From assembly GCA_016713005.1 (NCBI GenBank), contig JADJPY010000011.1:558001-622000 (forward strand): a stretch of 64,000 nucleotides of DNA. Direction: 5' to 3'. Source of the stretch: Ramlibacter sp. (GTDB lineage Bacteria > Pseudomonadota > Gammaproteobacteria > Burkholderiales > Burkholderiaceae_C). Position 1 is the stretch's first letter, and the number at the start of each line of letters is the position of its first letter. The notes below the pieces were generated by a model. It was given only the letters and a program-made list of their open reading frames with translations, did no database searches and was not told the origin of the DNA. Position numbers and translations under genes: made by a program. Shown here in pieces: positions 1-9,465 of the stretch.

Positions 1-499
1 CACGCAGCATGGCCGGCAGGGCGAGCAGCCCCATCAATGTGACAACCGCTCCCACGATGCCCGTGGCGGTGGCAAAGACAGCGCACGTCACCAAAGTGGC
101 TACGGCCAGCGCACCGGGCAGCCGGGCGAGGGCGAGGTGAAGGCTGCGAAACAGCTTCTCGATGAGGTTCGCGCGCTCGACCAGGTAGCCCATGAAGACA
201 AACAGCGGGATCGAGATCAGCACGTCGTTTCCCATGACCTTGAAGGCGGACTGCACCATCAGGTCGAGAGTCTTCGTGGTGTCCCGGTTGTAGGCCAGCC
301 AGGTGAAGATCATGCCCATTCCCATGAGCGTGAAGGCCGTGGGAAAGCCGAGCATGATGGCCACGACGACCAGCGACAGCATCAGAAGACCGATGTGCCC
401 GCTTTCTATCTTTGGCACGCTGACGAGCATGTACAGCGCCGCCACCACGATCAGCGCCATCAGCGAGAAACCGAACCATAGTTCCCTGCGGATTTTCAT
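1..499 (-). CDS. dctM: TRAP transporter large permease DctM, N-terminal part
   Basis: This is the first ~166 residues of the large, ion-coupled membrane subunit of a TRAP transporter; the rest lies beyond the window. The start codon at 499 overlaps the dctQ stop in an ATGA, so the two subunits are translationally coupled. Hydrophobic segments alternate with short loops, and the early part reads GFPTAFTLMGMGM, typical of DctM. TRAP permeases import organic acids with sodium using the periplasmic protein encoded just upstream. The substrate cannot be read from this subunit. Confidence 0.9.
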   Translation of the reverse strand, partial: MKIRRELWFGFSLMALIVVAALYMLVSVPKIESGHIGLLMLSLVVVAIMLGFPTAFTLMGMGMIFTWLAYNRDTTKTLDLMVQSAFKVMGNDVLISIPLFVFMGYLVERANLIEKLFRSLHLALARLPGALAVATLVTCAVFATATGIVGAVVTLMGLLALPAMLR

Positions 500-1116
500 G
501 GCTTGGCTCCTTCGCGGACGACAAACTTGTCGAGCGCCTCGATGTCCTCGTCCTTCACGTTGACCATCGCCTTGAGCTTGTCAACGTCAACCTCTTCCAC
601 ATCCTGCTCGCGCGAAGGCCAGGCTCCTTCACGGATGCAGATGATGCACCGCGCGATTTCCACCAGGCCCTGCAACAACAGGATCATTCCGGCCAGCGGG
701 ATGAAGAACTTGAAGGGATACACCGGAATCGGATCCGCGTTGAACGTGTGTTCCCGGATCGCCAGCGAGTCGGTGAAGAACGACCACCCCGCCCAGGTCA
801 ATGCAACCACGCCAGGAAGAAAAAACACGAAATAGAGGATCAGGTCCAGCGTGGCCTGGGTGCGTGGCTTGAAAAAACCGTAAAGCACGTCGCCACGGAC
901 ATGGCCATTCTTGGACAGCGTGTAGGCGCCCGCCATCATGAAAAGCACACCGTACAGCATGATCTGCACGTCCAGCATCCATGCGTGCGGATTTCCCAGA
1001 ACATAACGGGAGAACACTTCCCACGAAATCGAGGCTGTCAAAAGGACGATGGCCCAGGCAAACAATTGCCCGAGCCATGTGGAAAGCCGGTCGACGCCCA
1101 GCAGCAGTTTCTGCAT
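496..1116 (-). CDS. dctQ: TRAP transporter small permease DctQ
   Basis: The 206-residue protein has four hydrophobic segments, as expected for the small membrane subunit that partners DctM. It contains the tryptophan-rich first helix and the motif SWEVFSRYVLGNPHAW, which is typical of DctQ. It lies between dctP and dctM and its stop codon overlaps the dctM start. The C-terminal tail of about 50 residues is charged and longer than in many DctQ proteins. A hairpin separates it from dctP, so its expression is probably lower than that of the binding protein. Confidence 0.9.
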   Translation of the reverse strand: MQKLLLGVDRLSTWLGQLFAWAIVLLTASISWEVFSRYVLGNPHAWMLDVQIMLYGVLFMMAGAYTLSKNGHVRGDVLYGFFKPRTQATLDLILYFVFFLPGVVALTWAGWSFFTDSLAIREHTFNADPIPVYPFKFFIPLAGMILLLQGLVEIARCIICIREGAWPSREQDVEEVDVDKLKAMVNVKDEDIEALDKFVVREGAKP

Positions 1117-1133
1117 CTTGCTTCTTTCGCCAA

Positions 1134-1162
1134 TAAAAAGGGCGGCTGCCCGGCAGCCGCCC
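1134..1162 (-). terminator. Hairpin plus T-run between dctP and dctQ
   Basis: Read on the minus strand, an 11-bp GC-rich inverted repeat (GGGCGGCTGCC and its complement, almost no loop) is followed directly by a run of T. It sits after the dctP stop and before the dctQ start. It would end many transcripts after dctP, so that the binding protein is made in excess over the membrane subunits. Confidence 0.75.
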
Positions 1163-1183
1163 CCGTATCAGGGTGGCAGCCGC

Positions 1184-2302
1184 TCAGGCCTTCTTGCCCT
1201 TGCTGAAATACCGGTTGTAGGCCATCTTGAAGTCCACCATGTAGTCGTTCTGCCACTGGCCGGCCCGGGCGGCGAACTCCTTCTGCGAGTCCAGCACCTT
1301 CTTGAACAGGGGATTCTCGCCAGCCTTCTTGGCGATCACCTTGTCCCAGGCATCAAGCTGCGCCTTGAGGATCGAGTCCGGTGTCTTGTAGAAGTTGACC
1401 TTGTCCTTGGTCTTGAGTTCGATGTAATCCTTGGAATTGCGGTCGATGGCCTTCCAGCTCATGTCGGCTGAAGCCGCCTGGACACCATAGTCAATGATTG
1501 CCTTGAGTTCCGCCGGCAACGCGCTGTACTTGGTCTTGTTGAAGAGGATCTCGAACTGCTCACCCGACTGGTGAAAGCTCTGCAGCATGCAGTTTTTGGC
1601 CACGTCGGGGAAGCCCAGCACGCGATCGCTGGAAGCATTGTTGAACTCGGCCGCATCGATGAGTCCGCGATCCAGCGCCGGCACGATTTCCCCGCCCGGC
1701 AGCGGATTGACAGCGGCGCCCAGCTCGGTGAAGACGTCCACCGCCAGACCGACGGTACGGAACTTCAGCCCCTTCATCTGCGACACATTGGACACGGGCT
1801 TCTTGAACCAGCCCAGCGGCTGCGTCGGCATCGGCCCGTACAGGTAGGAGACCACATCCATGTTGATGGACTTGTAGATCTCTTCCAGCAGGGCTTTGCC
1901 GCCGCCGTAGTTGTGCCAGGCCAGCACCATGTTCGGGTCCATGCCGTAGGCCGGACCGGAGCCCCACAAGGCCAGGGCAGATTGCTTGCCGTAGTGGTAG
2001 GCAACGACACCATGGCCACCGTCGAGCGTGCCCTTGTTGACCGCATCCAGCAGCTGGAAGGCGGGGACGACCGAACCGGCGGGCAGCACTTCGATCTTGA
2101 GGTCGCCGCCGGTCATGTCATTGACTTTCTTGGCGAAGTCATTGGCGTATTCGTGGAAGATGTCCTTGGCCGGCCAGGTGCTCTGGAAGCGCAACGAGGT
2201 GGCAGGCGTTTGGGCCATCACCATGGGCGCTGACATGGCGCCCGCGGCAACGGCGGCGCCCTTGAGCAGACTGCGGCGGCGGGGAGTGGATGTGTCGGTC
2301 AT
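1184..2302 (-). CDS. dctP: TRAP transporter substrate-binding protein DctP (Tat-exported)
   Basis: The 372-residue periplasmic binding protein starts with a twin-arginine signal (RRRSLLKGAAVAAGA) ending near an Ala-Gln site, so it is probably exported folded. I chose the ATG at 2302 because GGAGA precedes it and the signal peptide begins there; the frame stays open for 51 more codons upstream. The body matches DctP proteins of the mannitol/chloroaromatic-compound type (FcbT1-like), with FRTVGLAVDVFTELGA and PALDRGLIDAAEF around the carboxylate-binding region. The ligand is likely an organic or aromatic acid; the exact one cannot be read from sequence. It is the first gene of dctPQM. Confidence 0.9.
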   Translation of the reverse strand: MTDTSTPRRRSLLKGAAVAAGAMSAPMVMAQTPATSLRFQSTWPAKDIFHEYANDFAKKVNDMTGGDLKIEVLPAGSVVPAFQLLDAVNKGTLDGGHGVVAYHYGKQSALALWGSGPAYGMDPNMVLAWHNYGGGKALLEEIYKSINMDVVSYLYGPMPTQPLGWFKKPVSNVSQMKGLKFRTVGLAVDVFTELGAAVNPLPGGEIVPALDRGLIDAAEFNNASSDRVLGFPDVAKNCMLQSFHQSGEQFEILFNKTKYSALPAELKAIIDYGVQAASADMSWKAIDRNSKDYIELKTKDKVNFYKTPDSILKAQLDAWDKVIAKKAGENPLFKKVLDSQKEFAARAGQWQNDYMVDFKMAYNRYFSKGKKA

Positions 2303-2497
2303 GCGTGTCTCCGTGGGTTGAATGGTTAGCACGCTATCATTTGACGGAGTGCCGCCCGGGATGCACAGGGTTTTCACCGACCCCCAGGGGCTTTTCCTTC
2401 CGATTTGGGTGAAAGTGTTTTGCCCCATTCCCCGGTCACGCCAAATGTCGCACACATAAGTACTCCCGACCCCGCCTTACGACTGCTGGAGAACGCC

Positions 2498-3625
2498 ATG
2501 CAACCTGTGCAACTGTTTGATCCCGCATCCAGCACCTACACCTATGTGCTGTTTGACGAGACCACCCGCGATGCCCTGATCATCGATCCGGTGGACGAGC
2601 AGGTCGAACGCGACCTCGCCGTGCTGCGCCAGTACGGATTGCGCCTGCTGTGGACGGTGGAGACGCATGCCCATGCCGACCACATCACAGGTGCCGGCCA
2701 GCTGGCCGAACACGCAGGTGCGCGTACGGCCGCTCCGGAGGGCTGCGGCATCACCACGGCGGCGGTGCAGTTGCGTCATGGCGAGGTGTTGCGATTTGGC
2801 GGAGAGCACATTACCGCGTTGCACACACCAGGCCATACCTCGGGCAGCATGAGCTACCTCTGGCGGGACCACGTGTTCACCGGCGACACGTTGCTGATCG
2901 ACGGCTGTGGCCGCACCGATTTTCAGTCCGGCAGCGCCCAGGCGCTGTACGACAGCATTACCGGCGTGCTGTTCGCCCTGCCCGACACCACCACCGTGTG
3001 GCCAGGGCACGACTACAAGGGCCGCACCCAGTCGACCATCGGTCAGGAGAAAGCCTCCAACGCGCGCGTCGCAGGGCGCAGCCAGGCGGAATTCGTGGCC
3101 ATCATGAATGCCTTGAACCTGCCCCGTCCGAGGCGAATGGACGAGGCTGTCCCAGCCAACCAGGCCTCGGGCATGCGTCACGACGCGGGCGCGCCGGGCC
3201 TCGCGGCGGCCCAATCCGGCAAGGCAAGGCCTGCGCAGGGGTATGCCGGCGATGTGGAGCCGGAACTGGCCTGGCAGTGGGTGCAGTCGGGAGATGCGGT
3301 GCTGGTCGATGTCCGCACCGACGCCGAGCGCGAATGGGTCGGCTTCGTGCCCGGTGCTATAGCCCTGGCCTGGAAGCAGTGGCCCGGCATGGCGATGAAC
3401 CCCGGTTTTGACGCAGGCCTGCGTGAAGCGGTGCCCGCGGGCAAGAAGGCCGTTCTGCTTTGCCGCAGCGGCGTCCGGTCGGTGGCCGCCGCACGTCGGG
3501 CCACCGAGTTGGGCGTGGAGGCCTACAACATCCTTGAGGGCTTCGAGGGCGATCCCGACGAGCGCGCCCAGCGCGGACACCGCGGTGGCTGGCGCCTGCG
3601 CGCATTGCCGTGGCGTCAGGGCTGA
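2498..3625 (+). CDS. Metallo-beta-lactamase fold / rhodanese protein (persulfide-dioxygenase-like)
   Basis: The 375-residue protein has an N-terminal metallo-beta-lactamase domain and a C-terminal rhodanese domain. The metal site THAHADH lies at residues 56-62, followed by GHTSGSM and GDTLLIDGCGRTDF, the last typical of the ETHE1/persulfide dioxygenase branch. The rhodanese loop CRSGVRS near residue 320 holds the sulfur-carrying cysteine. Family knowledge predicts oxidation of glutathione persulfide to sulfite coupled to sulfur transfer. I chose the ATG at 2498 because GGAG precedes it and homology begins there. It is divergent from dctP. The sulfite product would suit the soe genes later in the window, but that link is inference. 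Confidence 0.85.
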   Translation: MQPVQLFDPASSTYTYVLFDETTRDALIIDPVDEQVERDLAVLRQYGLRLLWTVETHAHADHITGAGQLAEHAGARTAAPEGCGITTAAVQLRHGEVLRFGGEHITALHTPGHTSGSMSYLWRDHVFTGDTLLIDGCGRTDFQSGSAQALYDSITGVLFALPDTTTVWPGHDYKGRTQSTIGQEKASNARVAGRSQAEFVAIMNALNLPRPRRMDEAVPANQASGMRHDAGAPGLAAAQSGKARPAQGYAGDVEPELAWQWVQSGDAVLVDVRTDAEREWVGFVPGAIALAWKQWPGMAMNPGFDAGLREAVPAGKKAVLLCRSGVRSVAAARRATELGVEAYNILEGFEGDPDERAQRGHRGGWRLRALPWRQG

Positions 3626-3658
3626 GCAAGCGGACCTGAGCCGTCCTACACTGCGGCC

Positions 3659-4978
3659 ATGGACACCTCACACGACGCCCTGCTGCGGCGCATTGAAGAC
3701 CGGCGCGACGAGGTGGTCGCGCTGACCCAGGAATTGATCCGCATTCCCACGGTCAATCCGCCTGGCGACGCCTACGAAGCCTGTGCGAGGCACCTCGGCG
3801 AGCGGCTTGCGCGCGCAGGCATGCAGGTGGAGTACATCCGCGCCCGCGGGGCGCCCGGCGACAGCGATGCCTTCCCGCGCACCAGTGTGGTGGCGCGCGT
3901 CGAGGGCAGCACGCCGGGCGAATGCGTGCACTTCAACGGCCACATCGATGTGGTGGAGCCGGGACCCGGCTGGACGGTGGACCCGTTTGCCGCGCTGGTG
4001 CGCGAGGGGCGCGTCTACGGGAGGGGCGCATGCGACATGAAGGGCGGCATCGCCAGCGCGGTGATTGCGGTGGAGTCCATCCTGCAGTCCGGCATCCCGT
4101 TTGCGGGCGCGCTGGAGATCAGCGGCACCGTGGACGAGGAGTCCGGTGGCTATGCGGGTGTCGGGCATCTGGCATCGCTGGGGTATTTCAGCAAACCGCG
4201 GGTGCACCACGTGGTCATTCCGGAGCCGCTGGGCGTGGACCGCATTTGCCTGGGGCACCGTGGCGTCTGGTGGGGCGAGGTCGAAACGCGCGGGCGCATC
4301 GCCCACGGCTCCATGCCTTTCCTGGGGGACAGCGCCATCCTGCACATGGGCGCGTTCCTGCACGAACTGCAGGCCACGCTGATGCCTCGCCTGGCGCAGC
4401 GCCGCACCGCAGAGCCAGTGGAGCCGCCGGGGGCGCGCGTCAGCACGCTCAACGTCAACAGCGTGCATGGCGGGCAGGTGGAACAAACGTACTCGATGGA
4501 TGCACAGGGCCGGCCTACAGGTGACCTGCCTGCACCGGTGGTGGCCCACAGCTGCCGCGCCGTGCTGGACCGGCGTTTCATTGCCGAAGAGAACCTGGAA
4601 GCGGTGCGCCAGGAGGTGATTGACCTGCTTGAGGAGCTGCGCCGCACGCGCCCGGGGTTTGACTACGCCGTGCGGGACATCATGAACTTCCTGCCCACCG
4701 CGACGCCCCGGGACGCGCCGGTGGTGCTGGCCACGGCCCGCGCCATTGCGCGTGTGCTCGGTCGAGAGCCCTCGTTCATCGCCAGTCCCGGCACCTACGA
4801 CCAGAAGCACATCGTGCGCACCGGCCAGCTGCGCGACTGCATCGCCTACGGCCCGGGCATCCTGGATCTGGCGCACCAGCCCGATGAATACGTGGGCATC
4901 CAGGAGCTTGTGGACTCGGCCCAGGTGATGGCACTGGCCGCGCTTCAACTCACCCGCGGTGGCCAGGCGCCTGCCTGA
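3659..4978 (+). CDS. M20 family metallo-hydrolase (ArgE/DapE type)
   Basis: The 439-residue protein carries the M20 signatures: NGHIDVV at 93-99 (metal His and Asp), GRGACDMKGG about 30 residues later, and the catalytic Glu-Glu of GTVDEESGG near 160. These proteins remove acyl groups from amino acids or cleave small amide bonds in the cytoplasm with a dinuclear zinc site. Length fits the acetylornithine deacetylase/succinyl-diaminopimelate desuccinylase group. It starts 33 bases after the MBL-rhodanese gene and may be co-transcribed with it. The substrate cannot be assigned; it need not be arginine or lysine biosynthesis. Confidence 0.85.
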   Translation: MDTSHDALLRRIEDRRDEVVALTQELIRIPTVNPPGDAYEACARHLGERLARAGMQVEYIRARGAPGDSDAFPRTSVVARVEGSTPGECVHFNGHIDVVEPGPGWTVDPFAALVREGRVYGRGACDMKGGIASAVIAVESILQSGIPFAGALEISGTVDEESGGYAGVGHLASLGYFSKPRVHHVVIPEPLGVDRICLGHRGVWWGEVETRGRIAHGSMPFLGDSAILHMGAFLHELQATLMPRLAQRRTAEPVEPPGARVSTLNVNSVHGGQVEQTYSMDAQGRPTGDLPAPVVAHSCRAVLDRRFIAEENLEAVRQEVIDLLEELRRTRPGFDYAVRDIMNFLPTATPRDAPVVLATARAIARVLGREPSFIASPGTYDQKHIVRTGQLRDCIAYGPGILDLAHQPDEYVGIQELVDSAQVMALAALQLTRGGQAPA

Positions 4979-4992
4979 AGCAGGCGGCGGAC

Positions 4993-5481
4993 TCAGGCCA
5001 GCGGTGGAATGCGCAATTTCTGGCCCGGATAGATCTTGTCGGGGTGGCTGAGCATCGGCTTGTTGGCTTCGAAGATCACCGGGTACTTGTTGGCGTTGCC
5101 GTAGAACTTCTTGGCGATGGCCGACAGCGTGTCGCCGCGCACCACGTCGTGGTACTGCGCCTCGTCGGCCGGCTCGGCCACCGACATCAGGTTCTCCACC
5201 GAATTCACCCCGGCCACGTTGCCGCAACACAGCGTGACCTTCTCACTGGCTTCCTGCGTGGGCGCCTCGCCCTGCACCGTGACCTTGCCGCTGGCACCGT
5301 CAAACAGCACGAACAGGCCAGTCAGGCCCAGTTTCTGGGCCTCGATGTAGTCGCGCACTGCGTGGGCCGCCTGGGTGTTGAGCTCTTCCAGCGAGGGAGA
5401 CGCACTGGCGGCGGCCTGCTCGACTTCCTTGGTGCCGAAAAGCTTCTCGCCGGCTTCCTTGATGAAACTGAACATGCCCAT
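4993..5481 (-). CDS. lysM: BON-LysM domain protein (Kbp/YgaU-like)
   Basis: The 162-residue protein has a BON domain (about residues 35-100) followed by a LysM domain (about 110-158, with VVRGDTLSAIAKKFYGNA and IYPGQKLRIP). This arrangement is that of the Escherichia coli potassium-binding protein Kbp/YgaU. The ATG at 5481 is preceded by GGAGGAA, which settles the start over longer upstream frames. It is cytoplasmic because no signal peptide is present. It is convergent with the M20 gene, only 14 bases apart. A group II intron begins about 115 bases upstream of its start, possibly in its promoter region. Confidence 0.88.
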   Translation of the reverse strand: MGMFSFIKEAGEKLFGTKEVEQAAASASPSLEELNTQAAHAVRDYIEAQKLGLTGLFVLFDGASGKVTVQGEAPTQEASEKVTLCCGNVAGVNSVENLMSVAEPADEAQYHDVVRGDTLSAIAKKFYGNANKYPVIFEANKPMLSHPDKIYPGQKLRIPPLA

Positions 5482-6182
5482 GAAATTCCTCCGTCGGGGT
5501 TGATTGCACTGGCCCCACTGTAGCCTGACACGGGTGACGCCATCGTGTAAACCCTTGCCAGGGGAAGTGGCGCAAGCCCGCAATAATGCGGCGCATGGTG
5601 CGTCGTGACGCTGAGGACGAACTGATCCCCGCGGGGGGAGGACCGACCTTGGCTTGCTGCGCCACTCCAACGGGTGAAAGTCCCGTCCCGGTAGGCGTCG
5701 GTGCGCCGGGTAGCAGGCCCCAGGCAGCGGAGGGAGACTTCCATGCCCGAGCGGGGCGTCAAAAGCCCGTGAGGCGGCAACTGCCGCGCAGCGGGGAGCA
5801 AGCACGCGGGCCGCAACATGAAGTGAAGCCTGCAGCCTCGACAGATTTACAACCCGCAGGCCGAGCCGCTCATGTCACGGCGAAGGCAACATCACCGGGG
5901 CGAGTGCCGAAGCGCGCTGGGGACTGCGGCGGGGTATGGGGCGCAGCACGCGTGCAAGGAGTGGAGCGGAACACGAGAGACCCGTCTGCGCTGCCCGAGT
6001 CGGGGCAAGCGCGCTCGTATAAGCCCAAGGTGAAATCGAGGCGTGCGCAGCGGGAGTCCGAGGGGATCGTAGTACCGTTGGGTGCGGCGCAAGCCGTGCC
6101 CGCGAAGGCCGTGGGGCATAACGCGGCTGGAGGGAAGGGTCCCTGCGGTGGTCATGTTGCTGGAGCGGGTAAGCGCAAGGGA

Positions 6183-7551
6183 ATGGCCGGCCAGACCGGA
6201 CCTAACGACCCCGGCGGTGATGAGCCGCGCGAAAACGTGCGACAACTGCAAAGGCAGCTTTGGGCCGCAGCCAAGCGGGCGCCGGCAAGGCGCTTCCATG
6301 CGTTGTACGACCAGTTGTGCAGGGATGACATCCTGCACGAGGCGTGGAAGCGAGTGCGCCGCAACCGCGGCGCAGCGGGGATCGATCGTGTGTCGGTCCA
6401 GGATGTGGAGCAGTATGGAGTCCAGCGCTTCTTGCAGGAGCTGGGTGACGTACTGCGAGCGGGCGAGTACGGTGCGCAGGTCGTGCGGCGCGCCTACATC
6501 CCCAAGGCAGACGGAGCAAAGCGGCCCTTGGGTATTCCCACGGTGCGCGACCGGGTGGTGCAGATGGCGGCCAAACTGGTGCTGGAGCCAATCTTCGAGG
6601 CGGACTTCGAGCCGTGTTCGTACGGATTCAGACCCAGGCGCAGTGCGACGATGGCGATCGAGCGACTCAGGCAACTGGGCAATCGAGGGGCCGATCACGT
6701 GCTGGACGCCGACATCAGCGATTACTTCGGCAGCATCGATCACGACAAACTGCTTACCTTGATGGGGCAGCGCGTCAGTGACCGGCGGATACTCAAGCTG
6801 GTGAGGCAATGGCTACAAGCAGGGGTGATGGAAGACGGCGCGGTGCGCCACCCGGTGGCGGGAACGCCGCAGGGTGGTGTGATTTCGCCGCTGCTGTCGA
6901 ACATCTACCTGCACGTGCTGGACCGGGTGTGGCGCCGACACGGCGCGCATCTGGGCGAACTGGTGCGGTATGCGGACGACTTCGTGGTGATGTGCCGTAG
7001 TGCGCAAGCCTGCGAAGAGGCCCAGCGCCGCATCGAGCACGTGCTGGGTCGGCTGGGCGAAGCTGCATCCGCAGAAGACGCGACGCGTGGTGCTGACGCA
7101 GGGCCGGGAGGGCTTCGACTTCCTGGGCTGCCACCTGCACAAGCGCATGAGCGGGCGACTGTGGCAGCAAGAGGGCGTCAGGCGGTACTACCTGTATCGG
7201 TGGCCAAGTCGCCGGGCGATGAACCGGGTGCGCGGCCGGGTGCGGGAGCTGACCCCCAGAGGGCGCTGTCATCAGGATGTGCGAAGCGTGATTGCCGAGC
7301 TCAACCCGGTGCTGCGTGGCTGGGGGCAGTACTTCGGCAGCGGCAACGCGGCCAACCATTTCATCGATGTTGACGCCTACGTCGTGAGACGTTTGCGCAG
7401 CCTGCGGGTCAAGCGCGCGGGGCGCAGCCTGAAGGCAGGCCAGGCGCAACGCTGGGATCGCGAGTACTTTGAACACCTTGGGTTGTATCGCCTGCGAGGC
7501 ACCATCCGCTATGCCGGCAAACCTCCCGGAAGAAAACGGGAGTCCGCGTAA
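6183..7551 (+). pseudogene. ltrA: Group II intron reverse transcriptase/maturase (frameshifted)
   Basis: The N-terminal part holds the RT fingers and palm with [14 protein letters not shown] and the catalytic YADDF (near 6970). The maturase X domain ([11 protein letters not shown]) and the C-terminal domain ending in IRYAGKPPGRKRESA lie in another frame. The break is at about 7058-7062, where GRLG should continue into LKLHP; two bases appear to be missing. The ATG at 6183 follows AAGGGA. The frame is open upstream, but that stretch is intron RNA. If the break is real, the gene makes a truncated protein without maturase function. Confidence 0.85.
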
Positions 7552-7575
7552 TGCTGCGAGCCGACAGACCACTGG

Positions 7576-7610
7576 TAAGCCGTGTGCGGGAAATCCGCAT
7601 GCACGGTTTG
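7576..7610 (+). ncRNA. Group II intron domain V hairpin
   Basis: TAAGCCGTGTGCGGG, a GAAA-type tetraloop and the complementary CCGCATGCACGGTTT form the short catalytic hairpin characteristic of domain V. It lies 25 bases after the maturase stop, the expected place. Confidence 0.75.
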
Positions 7611-7662
7611 GAAGGGGGCGTTCGCTCCTGGATTTATTCAATTTAGGAACCAACGTCTACCA

Positions 7663-8124
7663 ATGACTCAGACGACGCGTGTGCTTCTCGAGGAGAGGGT
7701 CACCTATCGCTGCCTATTGATCGCGACTTGTGTTACCCGTCACTTGGCGCCCAAGTGGTCGGCCGATTTCGGGCTCTCAGTCACTAATTGGCGCGTTATG
7801 GCCGTGATCGGCCGGTTTGAGCCAGTTTCGGCAAAGGAAGTCGCCGCACGCACGAGCACAGACGCGTTCTTCGTCACGCGCGCGATTGACAACCTGGTGG
7901 AACAGGGCTATGTGGATCGCGGCATAGACAGCGAGGACCGCAGGCGGTTGAGCCTCACGCTAACAAGGAAGGGGAAGACAGTTCACTGCCGTGTTGAGGA
8001 CATGATCAACGAAGTCGAGACCCGGCTCTTGGCTGGCCTCAGCACCGCGGAGAAGCAAGTGTTTCTCCACGGCCTTTTCACGCTGGCGACAAGAGCGATG
8101 CAGTTGGACCAACCGAAGAAATAA
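7663..8124 (+). CDS. MarR family transcriptional regulator
   Basis: The 153-residue protein is a winged-helix regulator of MarR type. The recognition region is seen in PVSAKEVAARTSTDAFFVTR, followed by the wing DRGIDSEDRRRLSLTLTRKG. The ATG at 7663 was chosen because the family fold begins about there; the frame is open upstream into the intron 3' end. MarR proteins usually repress nearby genes and release DNA on binding a phenolic ligand. Its neighbours are IS debris and a broken maleylacetate reductase gene, so it may be the orphaned regulator of a lost aromatic pathway. Confidence 0.82.
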   Translation: MTQTTRVLLEERVTYRCLLIATCVTRHLAPKWSADFGLSVTNWRVMAVIGRFEPVSAKEVAARTSTDAFFVTRAIDNLVEQGYVDRGIDSEDRRRLSLTLTRKGKTVHCRVEDMINEVETRLLAGLSTAEKQVFLHGLFTLATRAMQLDQPKK

Positions 8125-8149
8125 GGCGCTCAATCCTTCACGGTCTCTC

Positions 8150-8720
8150 ATCTTTGCGGATCACCGTGCCCCGGCCGGCGAAGCGGTGGTGCCGGCGTCG
8201 TAGCTGGCGGCTGCGCGTTCGGAGATCGCCAAGCTGCAGCGAGTGCTGGGCAAGAAGACGCTCGAGAACGAGATCCTCAAGCAAGCCTTGGAGTACGCCG
8301 CCGAAAAAGTGGAGTGCGCGCTCGCCCTTGCTGCCCGGAGAAGACCAGTGAAGACGCTCTGCCGGGTGCTGGGGGTGGGTGCGCCTGCACATTCACGACC
8401 TTCGCCATCGTGCCGATGGCTGGCGTGACGGACGCAGCGGCCGCACGCTGGCGGGCGATGCGCGAGCTGATTGCCGGAATTCGCGAGCCGATCGCCGAAC
8501 TCCGAGCTACGGCTACCGGCGTGCGTGCGCTGGTGAACCGCCAACGCCGAGCACAGGAAGGTGCGGCTCGGGTCAATCCGGAACGGGCCCTAGCGGGTGA
8601 TGGCCCGGGCGGGTCTGCTGCTGCCCAAGGCGCCGCGACGGCGCCAGTCGAGCCGCCGGCTTGGCGGGAAGGCGCCGAGCAAGCGTTGAACCTCGGACGG
8701 AGTCAGGGTCTGCGGCAGTG
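8150..8720 (+). pseudogene. IS3 family transposase remnant (orfA end and orfB pieces)
   Basis: The first part reads as the C-terminal leucine-zipper end of an IS3 OrfA ([20 protein letters not shown], about 8222-8282). [10 protein letters not shown] start of OrfB follows near 8348. Further on, SYGYRRACA and LVNRQRRAQ near 8505-8560 match OrfB of IS2-like elements in shifting frames. At least three frame changes and internal losses make it non-functional. Confidence 0.7.
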
Positions 8721-8871
8721 GTGCCAAGCGCCAGCTTGCTGGCGAGGCGACGATCGGCAGCAGATGCGCGACAGCGTTACCTTCGAACGCACGGAAGCGA
8801 AGATAGCTTCGCACGGCCGTCGTCGTGACGCCGGCGCTGGCGGTGCTGACGCGAGCCAGCGCTGCTTGGCC

Positions 8872-9110
8872 TGCTCGCTGCGCGCGACGCGCAGGTGGCG
8901 CATCTGACGCTGCTGGTGGACAAGCTGAAGGCGCAGTTGGCGCGCCGTGCCCGCGAGCAATACGGCGCCTCCAGCGAGCATCTGACGCTCATCGCCGCCG
9001 AGGCGCAAGGCGCCGCCCCGGCCGGCGCGGCAGCCACGCCCCACACGAAGCCACGCAAAGCCGCGCCGCGAACTGCGCCAGTGTCGGCGGGAGGAGCGGC
9101 CTTTCAGCCA
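8872..9110 (+). pseudogene. IS66 family transposase remnant (TnpC N-terminus)
   Basis: AHLTLLVDKLKAQLARRARE followed by QYGASSEHL resembles the N-terminal coiled region of IS66 TnpC, just before the usual zinc-binding part. The remainder of the transposase is absent. From 9110 to 9465 I recognise no gene; an open stretch around 9240-9380 (QLPKPVIDGVQAELADLR) is unidentified. Confidence 0.5.
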
Positions 9111-9465
9111 ACACCGAATCCACACAACCCGATGCAAGACGAAGCCTTTCTCACTACGTCAACGACAACTTCTCCTACATGAGCGACCCAGGCCTCGCCG
9201 CCAGCGAGACCCGCGGCTCGCCGTTGAGGAGTTGGGCATGCAGTTGCCAAAGCCGGTGATCGACGGCGTGCAGGCCGAACTGGCCGACCTGCGGATCGCT
9301 GCGAAGGATATCGGACGCCGCATCACCCAGTACGAGGCCGACGGCAGGGAACGCCCAGAATTGCGTGAGCTCTTCCGCGCACCGGAAAACAGGTTTCCGC
9401 GGGGGCCGCTTGTTCGTGCCGGGCGCGCGCTATAGTGCGGAGTGCCCCTTGGGCCGGAACAGGAC

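Larger units (their letters stand above)
5598..7645 (+). mobile_element. Group II intron with broken reverse transcriptase
   Basis: The element opens with GTGCGTCGTGACG, a group II type 5' end, followed at about 5668-5685 by the conserved stem ACGGGTGAAAGTCCCGT. It contains a reverse transcriptase/maturase gene and ends after a domain V hairpin at 7576-7610. The 3' boundary near 7645 is an estimate because I could not fold domain VI convincingly. The roughly 580 bases before the ORF are structured RNA, not protein. The element is on the opposite strand to the flanking lysM gene. The maturase is frameshifted, so mobility now would need help in trans. Confidence 0.8.

Noticed and set aside
3668..5230. 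A 520-residue minus-strand frame
   Set aside because: It is the antisense of the M20 gene joined to part of lysM; no family features.
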